Under the pieces are notes generated by a model, which searched no databases, was not told where the DNA came from, and saw only the letters and a program-made list of their open reading frames with translations. A stretch of 64,000 nt of DNA. Source: Sneathiella limimaris (GTDB lineage Bacteria > Pseudomonadota > Alphaproteobacteria > Sneathiellales > Sneathiellaceae). The position numbers and the translations under genes were made by a program. Below, piece after piece: positions 51,313-59,177 of the stretch (position 1 is the first letter of the stretch; the number at the start of each line of letters is the position of its first letter). The stretch is taken from contig NZ_JABBYJ010000001.1 in assembly GCF_012932565.1 (NCBI RefSeq), positions 1,054,001-1,118,000 of the forward strand. Reading direction: 5' to 3'.

Positions 51313-52232
51313 TGATCCCCTTGCAGAACAATAAAGCTGTAAAGGTCATCTGGTGTTAGAACTAGATCCAGTGCGAGTTTGCCGCAAACTAAAAGCACCA
51401 TAAGTGCCAGCAGGGATCTGAGTTGCTCGCCCTTCATTTTCGAGCCAATTCTTGTTCCGATCTGAGCGCCAACGACGGCACTGCTCATCAGCAAAAGAGC
51501 CAACAGGACATCAACGGTTTGTGTGGTTACAGAATGAAGGAAGGTGACGTTTGCTGTTACGAAAATAATCTGAAATAGTGACGTTCCAATAACTACAGTT
51601 GTCGGCATGCCCATGAGATAGATCATGGCAGGAACCATAATAAATCCGCCTCCTACGCCCATAATGGCAGAGAGGATGCCCACAAAAAAACCTAACGTTA
51701 GCGGCAGTAATGCACTGATATATAGCTTTGATTTTCGAAACCGCATTTTAAACGGCAGGCCATGTATCCAATAGTGCTGATGAAGTTTTTTCCGTTTAGT
51801 CGTACCGCGTTTGCTTTTGACGATCGACCCAATGCTTTCAAAAAGCATCAAGCCCCCGATGACGCCAAGAAACAGAACGTAGGATAACGAGATTAAAAGA
51901 TCGACCTGTCCCGCTGTTTTGAGGAGAGCGAAAACCCAGGTGCCAAAGGCCGACCCAACAAGGCCGCCAATGAGCAAAACGGTCCCCATTTTCAGGTCAA
52001 CATTTCCGCGTCGCCAATGAGCTAAGACACCCGAGACACTTGCGGCTACAAGTTGGTTCGCGCCGGTTGCAACGGCAACTGCAGGAGGAATGCCGGTAAA
52101 AATGAGGAGCGGAGTCATCAAGAAACCTCCGCCTACCCCAAACATGCCAGATAGCAAGCCGACTGCACCGCCCATTCCCAAGATCAGAAATAAATTAACT
52201 GATATCTCGGCAATAGGTAAATAAACTGGCAT
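51309..52232 (-). CDS. TauE/SafE-family anion/sulfur exporter
   Basis: A 307-residue polytopic membrane protein of the TauE/SafE (DUF81) family, with two homologous halves marked by G-L-L-S-G-M-F-G-V-G-G-G-F-L-M-T-P and G-I-L-S-A-I-M-G-V-G-G-G-F-I-M-V-P. A basic cytoplasmic loop (K-S-K-R-G-T-T-K-R-K-K) joins them. Family members export sulfite, sulfoacetate or other sulfur anions. The ArsR regulator upstream and the TIGR02186 partner downstream fit a sulfur-stress operon like those governed by BigR/SqrR; the substrate is inferred. Confidence 0.87.
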   Translation of the reverse strand: MPVYLPIAEISVNLFLILGMGGAVGLLSGMFGVGGGFLMTPLLIFTGIPPAVAVATGANQLVAASVSGVLAHWRRGNVDLKMGTVLLIGGLVGSAFGTWVFALLKTAGQVDLLISLSYVLFLGVIGGLMLFESIGSIVKSKRGTTKRKKLHQHYWIHGLPFKMRFRKSKLYISALLPLTLGFFVGILSAIMGVGGGFIMVPAMIYLMGMPTTVVIGTSLFQIIFVTANVTFLHSVTTQTVDVLLALLLMSSAVVGAQIGTRIGSKMKGEQLRSLLALMVLLVCGKLALDLVLTPDDLYSFIVLQGDH

Positions 52233-52275
52233 TTGGCTATCAGCCCTGGATCAAATTTGGTGTCAACGAAAGTTA

Positions 52276-52290
52276 TGTATACTTAATACA
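52276..52290. promoter_or_regulatory. Inverted repeat, possible ArsR operator
   Basis: TGTAT-ACTTA-ATACA (52276-52290) lies between the arsR-type gene and the TauE gene, about 45 bases before the TauE start. AT-rich imperfect palindromes are the usual targets of ArsR-type repressors. Assignment is by position. Confidence 0.4.
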
Positions 52291-52356
52291 CCAATTTGAC
52301 GATAATTGTAACTCGCTCTCCGTTGAAAGTTGGATTTTTATCTAAAAACCAACATC

Positions 52357-52671
52357 TTAAGAAGCAAGGCGGACTGACTGCAGTAAATTCAGGATCTTAT
52401 CGTTATAAAGCGAATAATAGATCGTCTGAGCTTCTCTTCGAGTTGTGACAATTTCGTCACGCCGAAGCCGCCCGAGATGTTGTGAGAGCGCTGATTGGCT
52501 GATTTTGATCTTCTTTTCGAGCTCGCCAACAGACAATTCTTGTTCTGAAAGGCAAGTCAGAATCTCAAGGCGCCGTTGATTGCTCAAGGACTTCAAAATT
52601 TTACTAGCTTTGTAAAGGTAGTCAGAAAGATCTGTAAAATCCTTCTGGATATCTGTTGCGGTGTTGATCAT
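52357..52671 (-). CDS. ArsR/SmtB-family transcriptional regulator
   Basis: A 104-residue winged-helix regulator. The helix-turn-helix is S-V-G-E-L-E-K-K-I-K-I-S-Q-S-A-L-S-Q-H-L (about 49-68), followed by the wing T-T-R-R-E-A-Q-T-I-Y-Y-S-L. Position ahead of a TauE exporter resembles BigR/SqrR, persulfide sensors that use two cysteines; here Cys40 is present at the expected first site, but no other cysteine occurs, so the disulfide switch is incomplete. No metal-site C-x-C motif is seen. It probably represses the TauE/TIGR02186 genes. Confidence 0.87.
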   Translation of the reverse strand: MINTATDIQKDFTDLSDYLYKASKILKSLSNQRRLEILTCLSEQELSVGELEKKIKISQSALSQHLGRLRRDEIVTTRREAQTIYYSLYNDKILNLLQSVRLAS

Positions 52672-52710
52672 ATGTACCTCCCCCCGAAGGCATTACAAAT
52701 AAGTCAGCTG

Positions 52711-53043
52711 TCACTCTCTGACGGTACTGAGTTTTAAGTGGCGATCCAGATTTCCACTAAGCCATAAAAAGTACATGCGAAAATCACTTATGAGTGACCA
52801 TAAAGGATACCTGAAGGTTGCAGGCCGGTTTTTCTCAATTAAGAAGTGTCCAATCCAAGCCGGCCCATATCCACAAATTAGAGCTAAAGCTAAATAAAGT
52901 GGAGCTTGCGTCGTGATAAACATGATGAGTAAAACCAAGGAGAAAGACGTCCCACCAAAGTGGAACCACCGGCAAAGCGGCTTGGAATGTTCCTGCAAAT
53001 AGTAGGGCCAAAATTCCTGATAGGTTGTAATCTTGTCCGTCAA
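52711..53043 (-). CDS. Mpo1-like (DUF962) membrane protein
   Basis: A 110-residue protein of the DUF962/Mpo1 family: [20 protein letters not shown], a hydrophobic central region, and [21 protein letters not shown] with the conserved histidines. Yeast Mpo1 is an iron dioxygenase in alpha-oxidation of 2-hydroxy fatty acids; a lipid-oxidation role here is inferred. The start is TTG (53041-53043): an in-frame stop directly precedes it and AAGGTGAG lies upstream. Divergent from the MerR gene, sharing an operator region with it. Confidence 0.82.
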   Translation of the reverse strand: MTDKITTYQEFWPYYLQEHSKPLCRWFHFGGTSFSLVLLIMFITTQAPLYLALALICGYGPAWIGHFLIEKNRPATFRYPLWSLISDFRMYFLWLSGNLDRHLKLSTVRE

Positions 53044-53140
53044 TTACTCACCTTTTACTGTTCCATCAAAACGGTAACGGCGAATTTATACCCAATTTTT
53101 TCGAATTTTGCACGTGATTGTATGGTGAAATAGGAAATTT

Positions 53141-53156
53141 TTTACGTTTACGTAAA
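53141..53156. promoter_or_regulatory. Second MerR-type operator copy
   Basis: TTTACGTTTACGTAAA, a near-palindrome (arms TTTACGT/ACGTAAA) that repeats the core of the larger palindrome six bases downstream. Position favours action on the divergent Mpo1-like gene or cooperative binding. Confidence 0.5.
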
Positions 53157-53161
53157 GGAGA

Positions 53162-53191
53162 GTTGACGTTTACGTAAACGTCAACTATAAC
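53162..53191 (+). promoter_or_regulatory. MerR-type operator overlapping the promoter of the beta-oxidation block
   Basis: A perfect 24-base palindrome (53162-53185; half site GTTGACGTTTAC). Its TTGACG (53163-53168) serves as a -35 box with TATAAC (53186-53191) 17 bases on. The operator therefore covers the -35 box and the entire spacer. The MerR gene starts 35 bases later, so autoregulation is likely. The form resembles what I recall of LiuR-type sites. Confidence 0.75.
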
Positions 53192-53226
53192 ATAAATCAT
53201 TAAATGTCATTCTTTTGGGAGATGGA

Positions 53227-53643
53227 ATGGAAAAGGAACGCTATTCGATTACGGACCTCGCTGAAGAATTTGAGGTCACTTCCCGTACGATCAGATTTTA
53301 TGAAGATAAGGGTCTTATTTCACCTTTTCGTGAGGGGTTGACCCGAGTTTATTCGCGCGGCGATCGAGCTCGCCTCAAATTGATTTTGCGTGGACGGCGT
53401 CTTGGTTTCAGTCTGCAAGAGATCAAGAAAATGATTGATCTCTACGATCCCACCCAAGGTGTTTCTAAGGAACAGCTCACCTATACGCTGAAGAAATGTA
53501 AAGACCAGCTTGATAAGCTGATCGTTCAGCGAAAAGACATTAATGATGCCATTCTTGAGCTCGAAGACGGAATTTCAGAGCTTGAAAACTTTCTGTCGCA
53601 GAACACATGCGATAGTGAGGCTCCCAAAAAGAAATTGGCTTAA
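53227..53643 (+). CDS. MerR-family regulator, LiuR-like
   Basis: A 138-residue regulator with an N-terminal MerR helix-turn-helix (Y-S-I-T-D-L-A-E-E-F-E-V-T-S-R-T-I-R-F-Y-E-D-K-G-L, about 5-30), wing residues R-V-Y-S-R-G-D-R-A-R, and a long C-terminal dimerisation helix (about 80-128). There is no metal-binding cysteine set: a single Cys lies mid-helix and another near the tail. It sits directly ahead of beta-oxidation genes, like LiuR regulators of branched-chain amino acid and fatty acid use. Start chosen at ATG 53227 with GGAG; a TTG at 53215 is less likely. Confidence 0.87.
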   Translation: MEKERYSITDLAEEFEVTSRTIRFYEDKGLISPFREGLTRVYSRGDRARLKLILRGRRLGFSLQEIKKMIDLYDPTQGVSKEQLTYTLKKCKDQLDKLIVQRKDINDAILELEDGISELENFLSQNTCDSEAPKKKLA

Positions 53644-53756
53644 GTTATCTTTCATCGTTTTGTGGGGCCTGATTGTCGGGTGCTCATTTCAATCAAGTAA
53701 TTAAATCCCTTGGCCTGACAAAGGAAGCAGGCTGAAACTGGAAAGGAATTTAGATC

Positions 53757-54893
53757 ATGAAGAACGTGGTCATTGCAGGGTATAAACGCTCTCCCTTCAC
53801 ACTTGCTAACAAAGGTGAGTTGATTAAAGTTCGCCCCGACGAACTGACGGCCCAGGTTGTGAAAGGCCTTGTTGAGGATAGTGGCGTGAATGTCGAGGAT
53901 ATCGAAGACGTTATTATCGGAAGTGCTTTTCCAGAAGCCGAGCAGGGACTGAATGTTGCCCGGATTATCAGCTTTCTTGCAGGGCTACCAAAGACTGCGG
54001 CTGCAACAACTGTAAACCGCTTCTGCGGATCTTCCATGCAGTCCATCCACATGGCCGCAGGTGCCATTCAGATGGGCGCAGGTGACGTGTTCATCTGCGG
54101 TGGTATTGAAAGCATGACCCGTGTTCCAATGGGTGGGTTTAACCCAGCTCCGCACCCTCGTTTGTATAAAGAATATCCAGAAGCTTACGTTTCTATGGGC
54201 ATCACTGCTGAAAATCTGGCGAAACAATACAGTATTTCTCGTCAGGAGCAGGAAGAAATGGCTGTTGAGAGTCATGCGCGCGCTACTGCTGCCAGAGAAG
54301 CTGGCAAATTTGTGGACGAGATCGTTCCAATTGTGGATGGCAATATCCGCGTTGAGCAAGATGGATGTATTCGGCCTGAAACTACCTTGGAAACTCTGGC
54401 GGGTCTGAAGCCAGCGTTCGATGAAGCGGGTTCAGTAACGGCAGCTACATCTTCTCCGCTGACAGATGGTGCGTCTGCAACGTTGATTTGTTCTGAAGAA
54501 TATGCAGATGCAAACGGCCTGAAAAAAATGGCGCGGATCAAATCCATTGCGGTTGCCGGTTGTGCGCCTGAAATTATGGGAATTGGACCTGTCCCAGCAA
54601 CTGAAAAAGCATTAAAACGTGCCGGCCTGACATTAAGCGACATCGATATTATTGAGCTTAATGAAGCTTTTGCTGCGCAGTCTATTGCTGTGTTGAAGGA
54701 AGCCGGTATGTCCTACGACAACACCAACATTGATGGCGGTGCTATTGCGATCGGTCATCCAATGGGTGCAACAGGTGCCCGGATCACCGGTAAGGTCGCC
54801 AGCTTGCTACAGCGTGAAGGTAAGTCTCTGGGTCTTGCGACACAGTGTATTGGTGGTGGTCAAGGTATCGCGACAGTATTGGAGGCTTGCTAA
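53757..54893 (+). CDS. fadA: Acetyl-CoA C-acyltransferase (3-ketoacyl-CoA thiolase)
   Basis: A 378-residue thiolase that splits 3-ketoacyl-CoA to acetyl-CoA and a shortened acyl-CoA. The nucleophile is Cys90 in N-R-F-C-G-S-S, with N-E-A-F-A, G-G-A-I-A-I-G-H-P-M-G-A and the C-terminal Q-C-I-G-G-G-Q-G catalytic Cys/His motifs intact. GGAAAGGAA precedes the start. It is followed by the HAD-crotonase gene three bases after its stop. The neighbouring trio (thiolase, HAD-crotonase, dehydrogenase) has the content of Bacillus fadNAE. Confidence 0.92.
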   Translation: MKNVVIAGYKRSPFTLANKGELIKVRPDELTAQVVKGLVEDSGVNVEDIEDVIIGSAFPEAEQGLNVARIISFLAGLPKTAAATTVNRFCGSSMQSIHMAAGAIQMGAGDVFICGGIESMTRVPMGGFNPAPHPRLYKEYPEAYVSMGITAENLAKQYSISRQEQEEMAVESHARATAAREAGKFVDEIVPIVDGNIRVEQDGCIRPETTLETLAGLKPAFDEAGSVTAATSSPLTDGASATLICSEEYADANGLKKMARIKSIAVAGCAPEIMGIGPVPATEKALKRAGLTLSDIDIIELNEAFAAQSIAVLKEAGMSYDNTNIDGGAIAIGHPMGATGARITGKVASLLQREGKSLGLATQCIGGGQGIATVLEAC

Positions 54894-54895
54894 TC

Positions 54896-57229
54896 ATGGC
54901 CATTGAGAAGGTAGCCGTTATCGGTGCCGGTGTCATGGGTGCTGCGATTGCCGCCCATGTCGCCAACGCAGGGTATCAGGCCGTATTGCTGGACATCGTT
55001 CCTGAAGGTTCAGACAACCGTAACGTTCTGGCGGAAGGCGCTGTTGCCAAAATGTTGAAAACCAAACCGGCGCCGTTTATGCACAAACGGAACGCTAAGT
55101 TGGTTGCAACTGGAAATCTGGAAGACAATCTGGACATGGTTGCCGATTGCGACTGGATTTGTGAAGCGATTATCGAGCGGACGGATCTCAAACAGGATCT
55201 TTATAAAAAGCTGGATACTGTTCGCAAACCCGGATCAATCGTAACCTCAAATACGTCTACAATTCCGCTGAAGACCTTGATGGAAGGGATGCCTGAAAGC
55301 CTGCAAAAGGATTTCGCAATTACCCATTTCTTTAATCCACCTCGCTATATGCGATTGTTTGAATTGGTCAAAGGACCAATGACCCGGGATGATGCTATTG
55401 AAGATTTACGTCAGTTCGCAGATGTAGCGTTGGGTAAAGAAGTAATTGATTGTTTCGACACGCCTGGCTTTATCGGAAACCGAATTGGTATTTACTGGTC
55501 TTTCGTTGCGATTAAGTCTGCATTTGACTTGGGCATGACAGTTGAAGAAGCAGATGCTGTCTGTGGTAAGCCAATGGGAATTCCATCCACAGGTATCTTC
55601 GGCTTGGGCGATCTGACCGGGATTGACCTGGGTCCGAAGGTGAACGCGTCTATGCTGAGCGAGTTGCCAGCAAGTGATCCGTTCTGCCAGGAGTATGATG
55701 AAAACCATCCAATGGTGAACACCATTGCCCAAATGATTGAGGAAGGCTACACCGGCCGCAAGGGCAAAGGTGGTTTCTACCGCATGAACAAAGACGGTGG
55801 AAAAAAGATCAAAGAAGCCAGGAACCTGAAAACCGGCGAGTATGCAAAAGCAGCAAAGCCACAACTGGGTTCTGTAAAAGCAGCTCGCAAAGGGTTGCAG
55901 GCGCTTGTTGAGTTTGATGATGTCGGTGGCAAATACGCATGGGAAATCCTCTCGAAAGTCATTTCTTATGCCGCCAATCTGGTTGGTGAGATCTCAGACA
56001 ATATAATTGCCATCGATAGTGCCATGAAAACAGGCTACGCCTGGAAATATGGACCGTTCGAGCAGCTGGATCAGCTGGGTAATCAGTACTTTATTGATCG
56101 TCTCGCCGCAGAAGGTAAGCCGGTTCCAGAATTTCTGAAAAAAGTTGGGGATCGCCCGCTTTATAAAGAAGAAGGAACAGATGCTTTCTATATGACGCTC
56201 GAAGGTGAATACGCCAAAGTTCCTGTTGCCGAAGGGGCCTGGATGTTGGCTGACATCAAGCGCGGCAAAGAGCCGGTCATGTCAAACAAAGGTGCCAGCA
56301 TCTGGGATCTGGGTGATGGCGTAGCCTGTCTCGAAATCCACACGAAGATGAACAGCATTGACCAGGACGTGGTCACCATGCTGCAGCAATGTGCGAAACT
56401 GGATAAGAAAGGCTTCAAGGCCCTGGTCATTGGCAATGATGCTGATAACTTCTCAGTTGGTGCAAACGTTGGTGTCGTTCTATTTGCCGCGAACGCTGCT
56501 ATGTGGCCCGTGATTGAAAACTCCATCAGTGAAGGTCAAAACGCCTTGATGAAGTTGAAATATGCACCGTTTCCAGTTGTAGCGGCTCCTGCCGGTATGG
56601 CGCTTGGCGGTGGTTGTGAGATCGTTCTTGCTGCAGACACTGTTCAAGCGCATGCAGAAAGCTACATGGGTCTTGTGGAGGTCGGTGTTGGCGTTCTTCC
56701 AGGCTTTGGTGGCTGTAAGGAACTTGTTTTCCGGGCCATCCAAAACAAGAAGCGTCCGGGCGGTGCAATGCCTGCGTTGGCAACCGTGTTTGAAAATATT
56801 TCGACAGCAAAAGTTGCAACAAGTGCCGCAGAAGCCAGAGACATGTACATCATGCGCGAAGGCGATGCTGTTACAATGAACCGCAAACGCGTGCTGGCGG
56901 ATGCAAAAGCTAAAGCGTTGTCCATGGTCGATGGATATCAGCCACCAGAGCAGGTTGAGATTAACCTGCCAGGACCAACTGCTGCTGCGGCTTTTGATAT
57001 GGCCGTCCAAGGTTTTGTCACAATGGGTAAAGCTACAGCTTATGATGCTGTTGTTGGTGCTGAAGTTGGCCGAGTTCTTTCCGGTGGTGACACGGACATT
57101 ACGCAGCCGATCACTGAGAAGAAAATGCTGCAATTGGAGCAAGAAGGCTTCATGAAGTTGTTGCACAATACGAAAACGCTTGATCGGATTGAGCATATGC
57201 TCACTACCGGTAAGCCGCTTCGGAACTAA
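54896..57229 (+). CDS. 3-hydroxyacyl-CoA dehydrogenase/enoyl-CoA hydratase, HAD-first type (FadN-like)
   Basis: A 777-residue bifunctional enzyme. The NAD-binding 3-hydroxyacyl-CoA dehydrogenase comes first (V-A-V-I-G-A-G-V-M-G-A-A-I, residues 5-17; S-N-T-S-T-I-P; I-T-H-F-F-N-P-P, catalytic His), and an enoyl-CoA hydratase (crotonase) domain follows (V-V-A-A-P-A-G-M-A-L-G-G-G-C-E-I-V-L-A near residue 565). This order is the reverse of E. coli FadB and matches Bacillus FadN. The open frame reaches further upstream, but ATG 54896 follows GGAGG and the thiolase stop. Confidence 0.9.
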   Translation: MAIEKVAVIGAGVMGAAIAAHVANAGYQAVLLDIVPEGSDNRNVLAEGAVAKMLKTKPAPFMHKRNAKLVATGNLEDNLDMVADCDWICEAIIERTDLKQDLYKKLDTVRKPGSIVTSNTSTIPLKTLMEGMPESLQKDFAITHFFNPPRYMRLFELVKGPMTRDDAIEDLRQFADVALGKEVIDCFDTPGFIGNRIGIYWSFVAIKSAFDLGMTVEEADAVCGKPMGIPSTGIFGLGDLTGIDLGPKVNASMLSELPASDPFCQEYDENHPMVNTIAQMIEEGYTGRKGKGGFYRMNKDGGKKIKEARNLKTGEYAKAAKPQLGSVKAARKGLQALVEFDDVGGKYAWEILSKVISYAANLVGEISDNIIAIDSAMKTGYAWKYGPFEQLDQLGNQYFIDRLAAEGKPVPEFLKKVGDRPLYKEEGTDAFYMTLEGEYAKVPVAEGAWMLADIKRGKEPVMSNKGASIWDLGDGVACLEIHTKMNSIDQDVVTMLQQCAKLDKKGFKALVIGNDADNFSVGANVGVVLFAANAAMWPVIENSISEGQNALMKLKYAPFPVVAAPAGMALGGGCEIVLAADTVQAHAESYMGLVEVGVGVLPGFGGCKELVFRAIQNKKRPGGAMPALATVFENISTAKVATSAAEARDMYIMREGDAVTMNRKRVLADAKAKALSMVDGYQPPEQVEINLPGPTAAAAFDMAVQGFVTMGKATAYDAVVGAEVGRVLSGGDTDITQPITEKKMLQLEQEGFMKLLHNTKTLDRIEHMLTTGKPLRN

Positions 57230-57241
57230 GGGAGATTTGAA

Positions 57242-59032
57242 ATGCCGATTTATAATGCTCCTGTAAAGGATATCAAATTTGTCCTCAATGACCTCTTGGG
57301 TCTGGACAAAATGACAAACCTTCCAGGTTTTGAAGACGCAACGCCGGACATGGTGGACGCCATTCTGACCGAGGGCGCCAAAATGATGGAAGAGGTTATT
57401 CAACCTCTCAATCAGGTTGGTGACAAAGAAGGATGTACCTGGAACGATGGCGAGGTGACGACCCCATCTGGCTTTAAGGAAGCTTTTGACGCCTACCGCG
57501 AAGCGGGCTGGATGGGGATTGATGCCGATCCTGAGTATGGCGGACAAGGCTTGCCGCATGTGGTTGGAATTGCGCTGGCCGAAATGATGTCTTCTGCCAA
57601 CATGGCCTTTGGTATGTATCCCGGCCTCACCCATGGTGCGTATGCAGCTATCCATAAGCATGGAACGGACGAGCAGAAGCAGACTTGGTTGCCAAAGATG
57701 GTAACGGGCGAATGGACTGGGACAATGAACCTGACCGAGCCACATTGTGGAACGGATCTGGGTTTGATGCGGACTAAAGCTGTCCCGCAGGAAGATGGAA
57801 GCTATAAAATCACGGGCACGAAGATTTTCATCTCTGCTGGTGAGCATGACATGGCTGACAACATCGTTCATCTGGTTCTGGCGAAAATTCCTGGCGGCCC
57901 TGAAGGCATCAAGGGTGTATCTCTTTTCATCGTGCCGAAGTTTGTGCTGGATGAGAACGAAAACCCAGGAGAGCGCAACGGTGTTACTTGTGGTTCCATA
58001 GAGCACAAGATGGGCATTCATGGTAACTCTACCTGCGTAATGAACTATGAGGATGCAACAGGCTATCTTCTTGGTGACGCTCACAAAGGTATGCGCGCAA
58101 TGTTCACCATGATGAACGCAGCTCGTCTCGGTGTGGGAATTCAAGGTCTTTCACAGGCTGTTGTTGCTTATCAGAACGCCGTTGAATATTCCAAGGATCG
58201 CTTGCAGGGCCGTTCCATTTCTGGTGTGAAAGCACCAGAGAAGGCTGCGGATCCAATTATTGTGCATCCGGATATTCGTCGAAACCTTTTGATGTGCCGC
58301 GCATTTACTGAAGGTGCACGTGCGCTTGGTTTATGGGCTGGTTTGCAGGTTGATATGGTCGACAAGCATCCTGATGCTGATGTTCGTCGGGATGCGGACG
58401 ATGCGCTTGGTCTGCTGACGCCTGTGATCAAGGCTTACTTTACGGATATGGGTTTTGAGCTTTCTGCGACAGCCATGCAGTGTTATGGCGGTCACGGCTA
58501 TATCCATGAATGGGGTATGGAACAGTTTGTTCGAGATGCTCGGATCACCCAGATTTATGAAGGTGCCAATGGTATTCAGGCATTGGACCTGGTGGGTCGG
58601 AAACTGCCTGCAAATATGGGTCGTTCTTTGCGGCAATTCTTCCATCCTGTCGACGCATTCATCCAGGAAAACATGATGAATGCTGAACTGCAGGAGTTTG
58701 TCATGCCATTGGCGAAATCTTTTGCCAAACTCCAACAGGGTACAGCCTTGCTCGGTGAGAAAGGCATGAAAAATCCAGATGAGGCGGGTGCCGCTTCATC
58801 AGAATATCTTCGGATGTTTGGTCTTGTTGCGCTTGGCTTCATGTGGGCGAAGATGGCCAAAATTGCGAAAGAGAAACTGGCAGAGGGTGCGGAAGATAAG
58901 CAGTTTTATGAAACCAAACTGGTTACAGCCCGCTTCTTCTTCGAGAGGATGATACCAGATGTGTCCTCCTTGTTGGTGAAGATGTCTGCTGGATCACAAA
59001 CAATGATGGAATTGGAAGCAGAAGCTTTCTAA
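57242..59032 (+). CDS. Acyl-CoA dehydrogenase with C-terminal extension (FadE5-like)
   Basis: A 596-residue acyl-CoA dehydrogenase of the long, C-terminally extended type. The N-terminal/middle domains show Y-G-G-Q-G-L-P, W-T-G-T-M-N-L-T-E-P-H-C-G-T-D-L (FAD contacts) and the helical domain ends with I-Y-E-G-A-N-G-I-Q-A-L-D, in which the Glu is at the MCAD-like catalytic position. About 140 further residues follow. It catalyses the first oxidation of beta-oxidation and is 12 bases after the FadN-like gene. A long antisense open frame on the minus strand here is a shadow. Confidence 0.92.
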   Translation: MPIYNAPVKDIKFVLNDLLGLDKMTNLPGFEDATPDMVDAILTEGAKMMEEVIQPLNQVGDKEGCTWNDGEVTTPSGFKEAFDAYREAGWMGIDADPEYGGQGLPHVVGIALAEMMSSANMAFGMYPGLTHGAYAAIHKHGTDEQKQTWLPKMVTGEWTGTMNLTEPHCGTDLGLMRTKAVPQEDGSYKITGTKIFISAGEHDMADNIVHLVLAKIPGGPEGIKGVSLFIVPKFVLDENENPGERNGVTCGSIEHKMGIHGNSTCVMNYEDATGYLLGDAHKGMRAMFTMMNAARLGVGIQGLSQAVVAYQNAVEYSKDRLQGRSISGVKAPEKAADPIIVHPDIRRNLLMCRAFTEGARALGLWAGLQVDMVDKHPDADVRRDADDALGLLTPVIKAYFTDMGFELSATAMQCYGGHGYIHEWGMEQFVRDARITQIYEGANGIQALDLVGRKLPANMGRSLRQFFHPVDAFIQENMMNAELQEFVMPLAKSFAKLQQGTALLGEKGMKNPDEAGAASSEYLRMFGLVALGFMWAKMAKIAKEKLAEGAEDKQFYETKLVTARFFFERMIPDVSSLLVKMSAGSQTMMELEAEAF

Positions 59033-59050
59033 AACCGGGACTTGATGAGG

Positions 59051-59085
59051 AGGCCATAATAGTGAACACTGTTATGGCCTTTATC
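59051..59085 (+). terminator. Hairpin, possible terminator or attenuator
   Basis: Perfect 9-base arms AGGCCATAA/TTATGGCCT (59051-59059, 59072-59080) followed by TTTATC, 18 bases after the dehydrogenase stop. The T-tract is short, so partial read-through into the next gene set is likely. Confidence 0.5.
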
Positions 59086-59115
59086 ATTAATCGCGGTTTT
59101 TCTGTGTTCAAAAAA

Positions 59116-59151
59116 TGACAAATTGTCACTTACAAATAAAAATAATATTTA
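59116..59151 (+). promoter_or_regulatory. Palindrome and possible promoter of the second beta-oxidation set
   Basis: TGACAA-A-TTGTCA (59116-59128) is a perfect palindrome whose TTGTCA (59123-59128) could be a -35 box, with TATTTA (59146-59151) 17 bases on. It differs from the MerR-type operator at 53.2 kb, so a separate regulator is suggested. Confidence 0.4.
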
Positions 59152-59177
59152 AATCAAGGGGTTGAGGAATAAAACAA

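Noticed and set aside
52329-52353. Terminator after the ArsR gene (GTTGG...CCAAC hairpin)
   Set aside because: The stem is mostly A-T, has a bulge and lacks a T-tract on the minus strand, so read-through to the TauE gene cannot be excluded; not annotated.
56480-58144. A 554-codon open frame on the minus strand
   Set aside because: It lies wholly antisense to the FadN-like and acyl-CoA dehydrogenase genes, whose motifs are intact, and its His/Phe/Asn-rich product has no recognisable domain.
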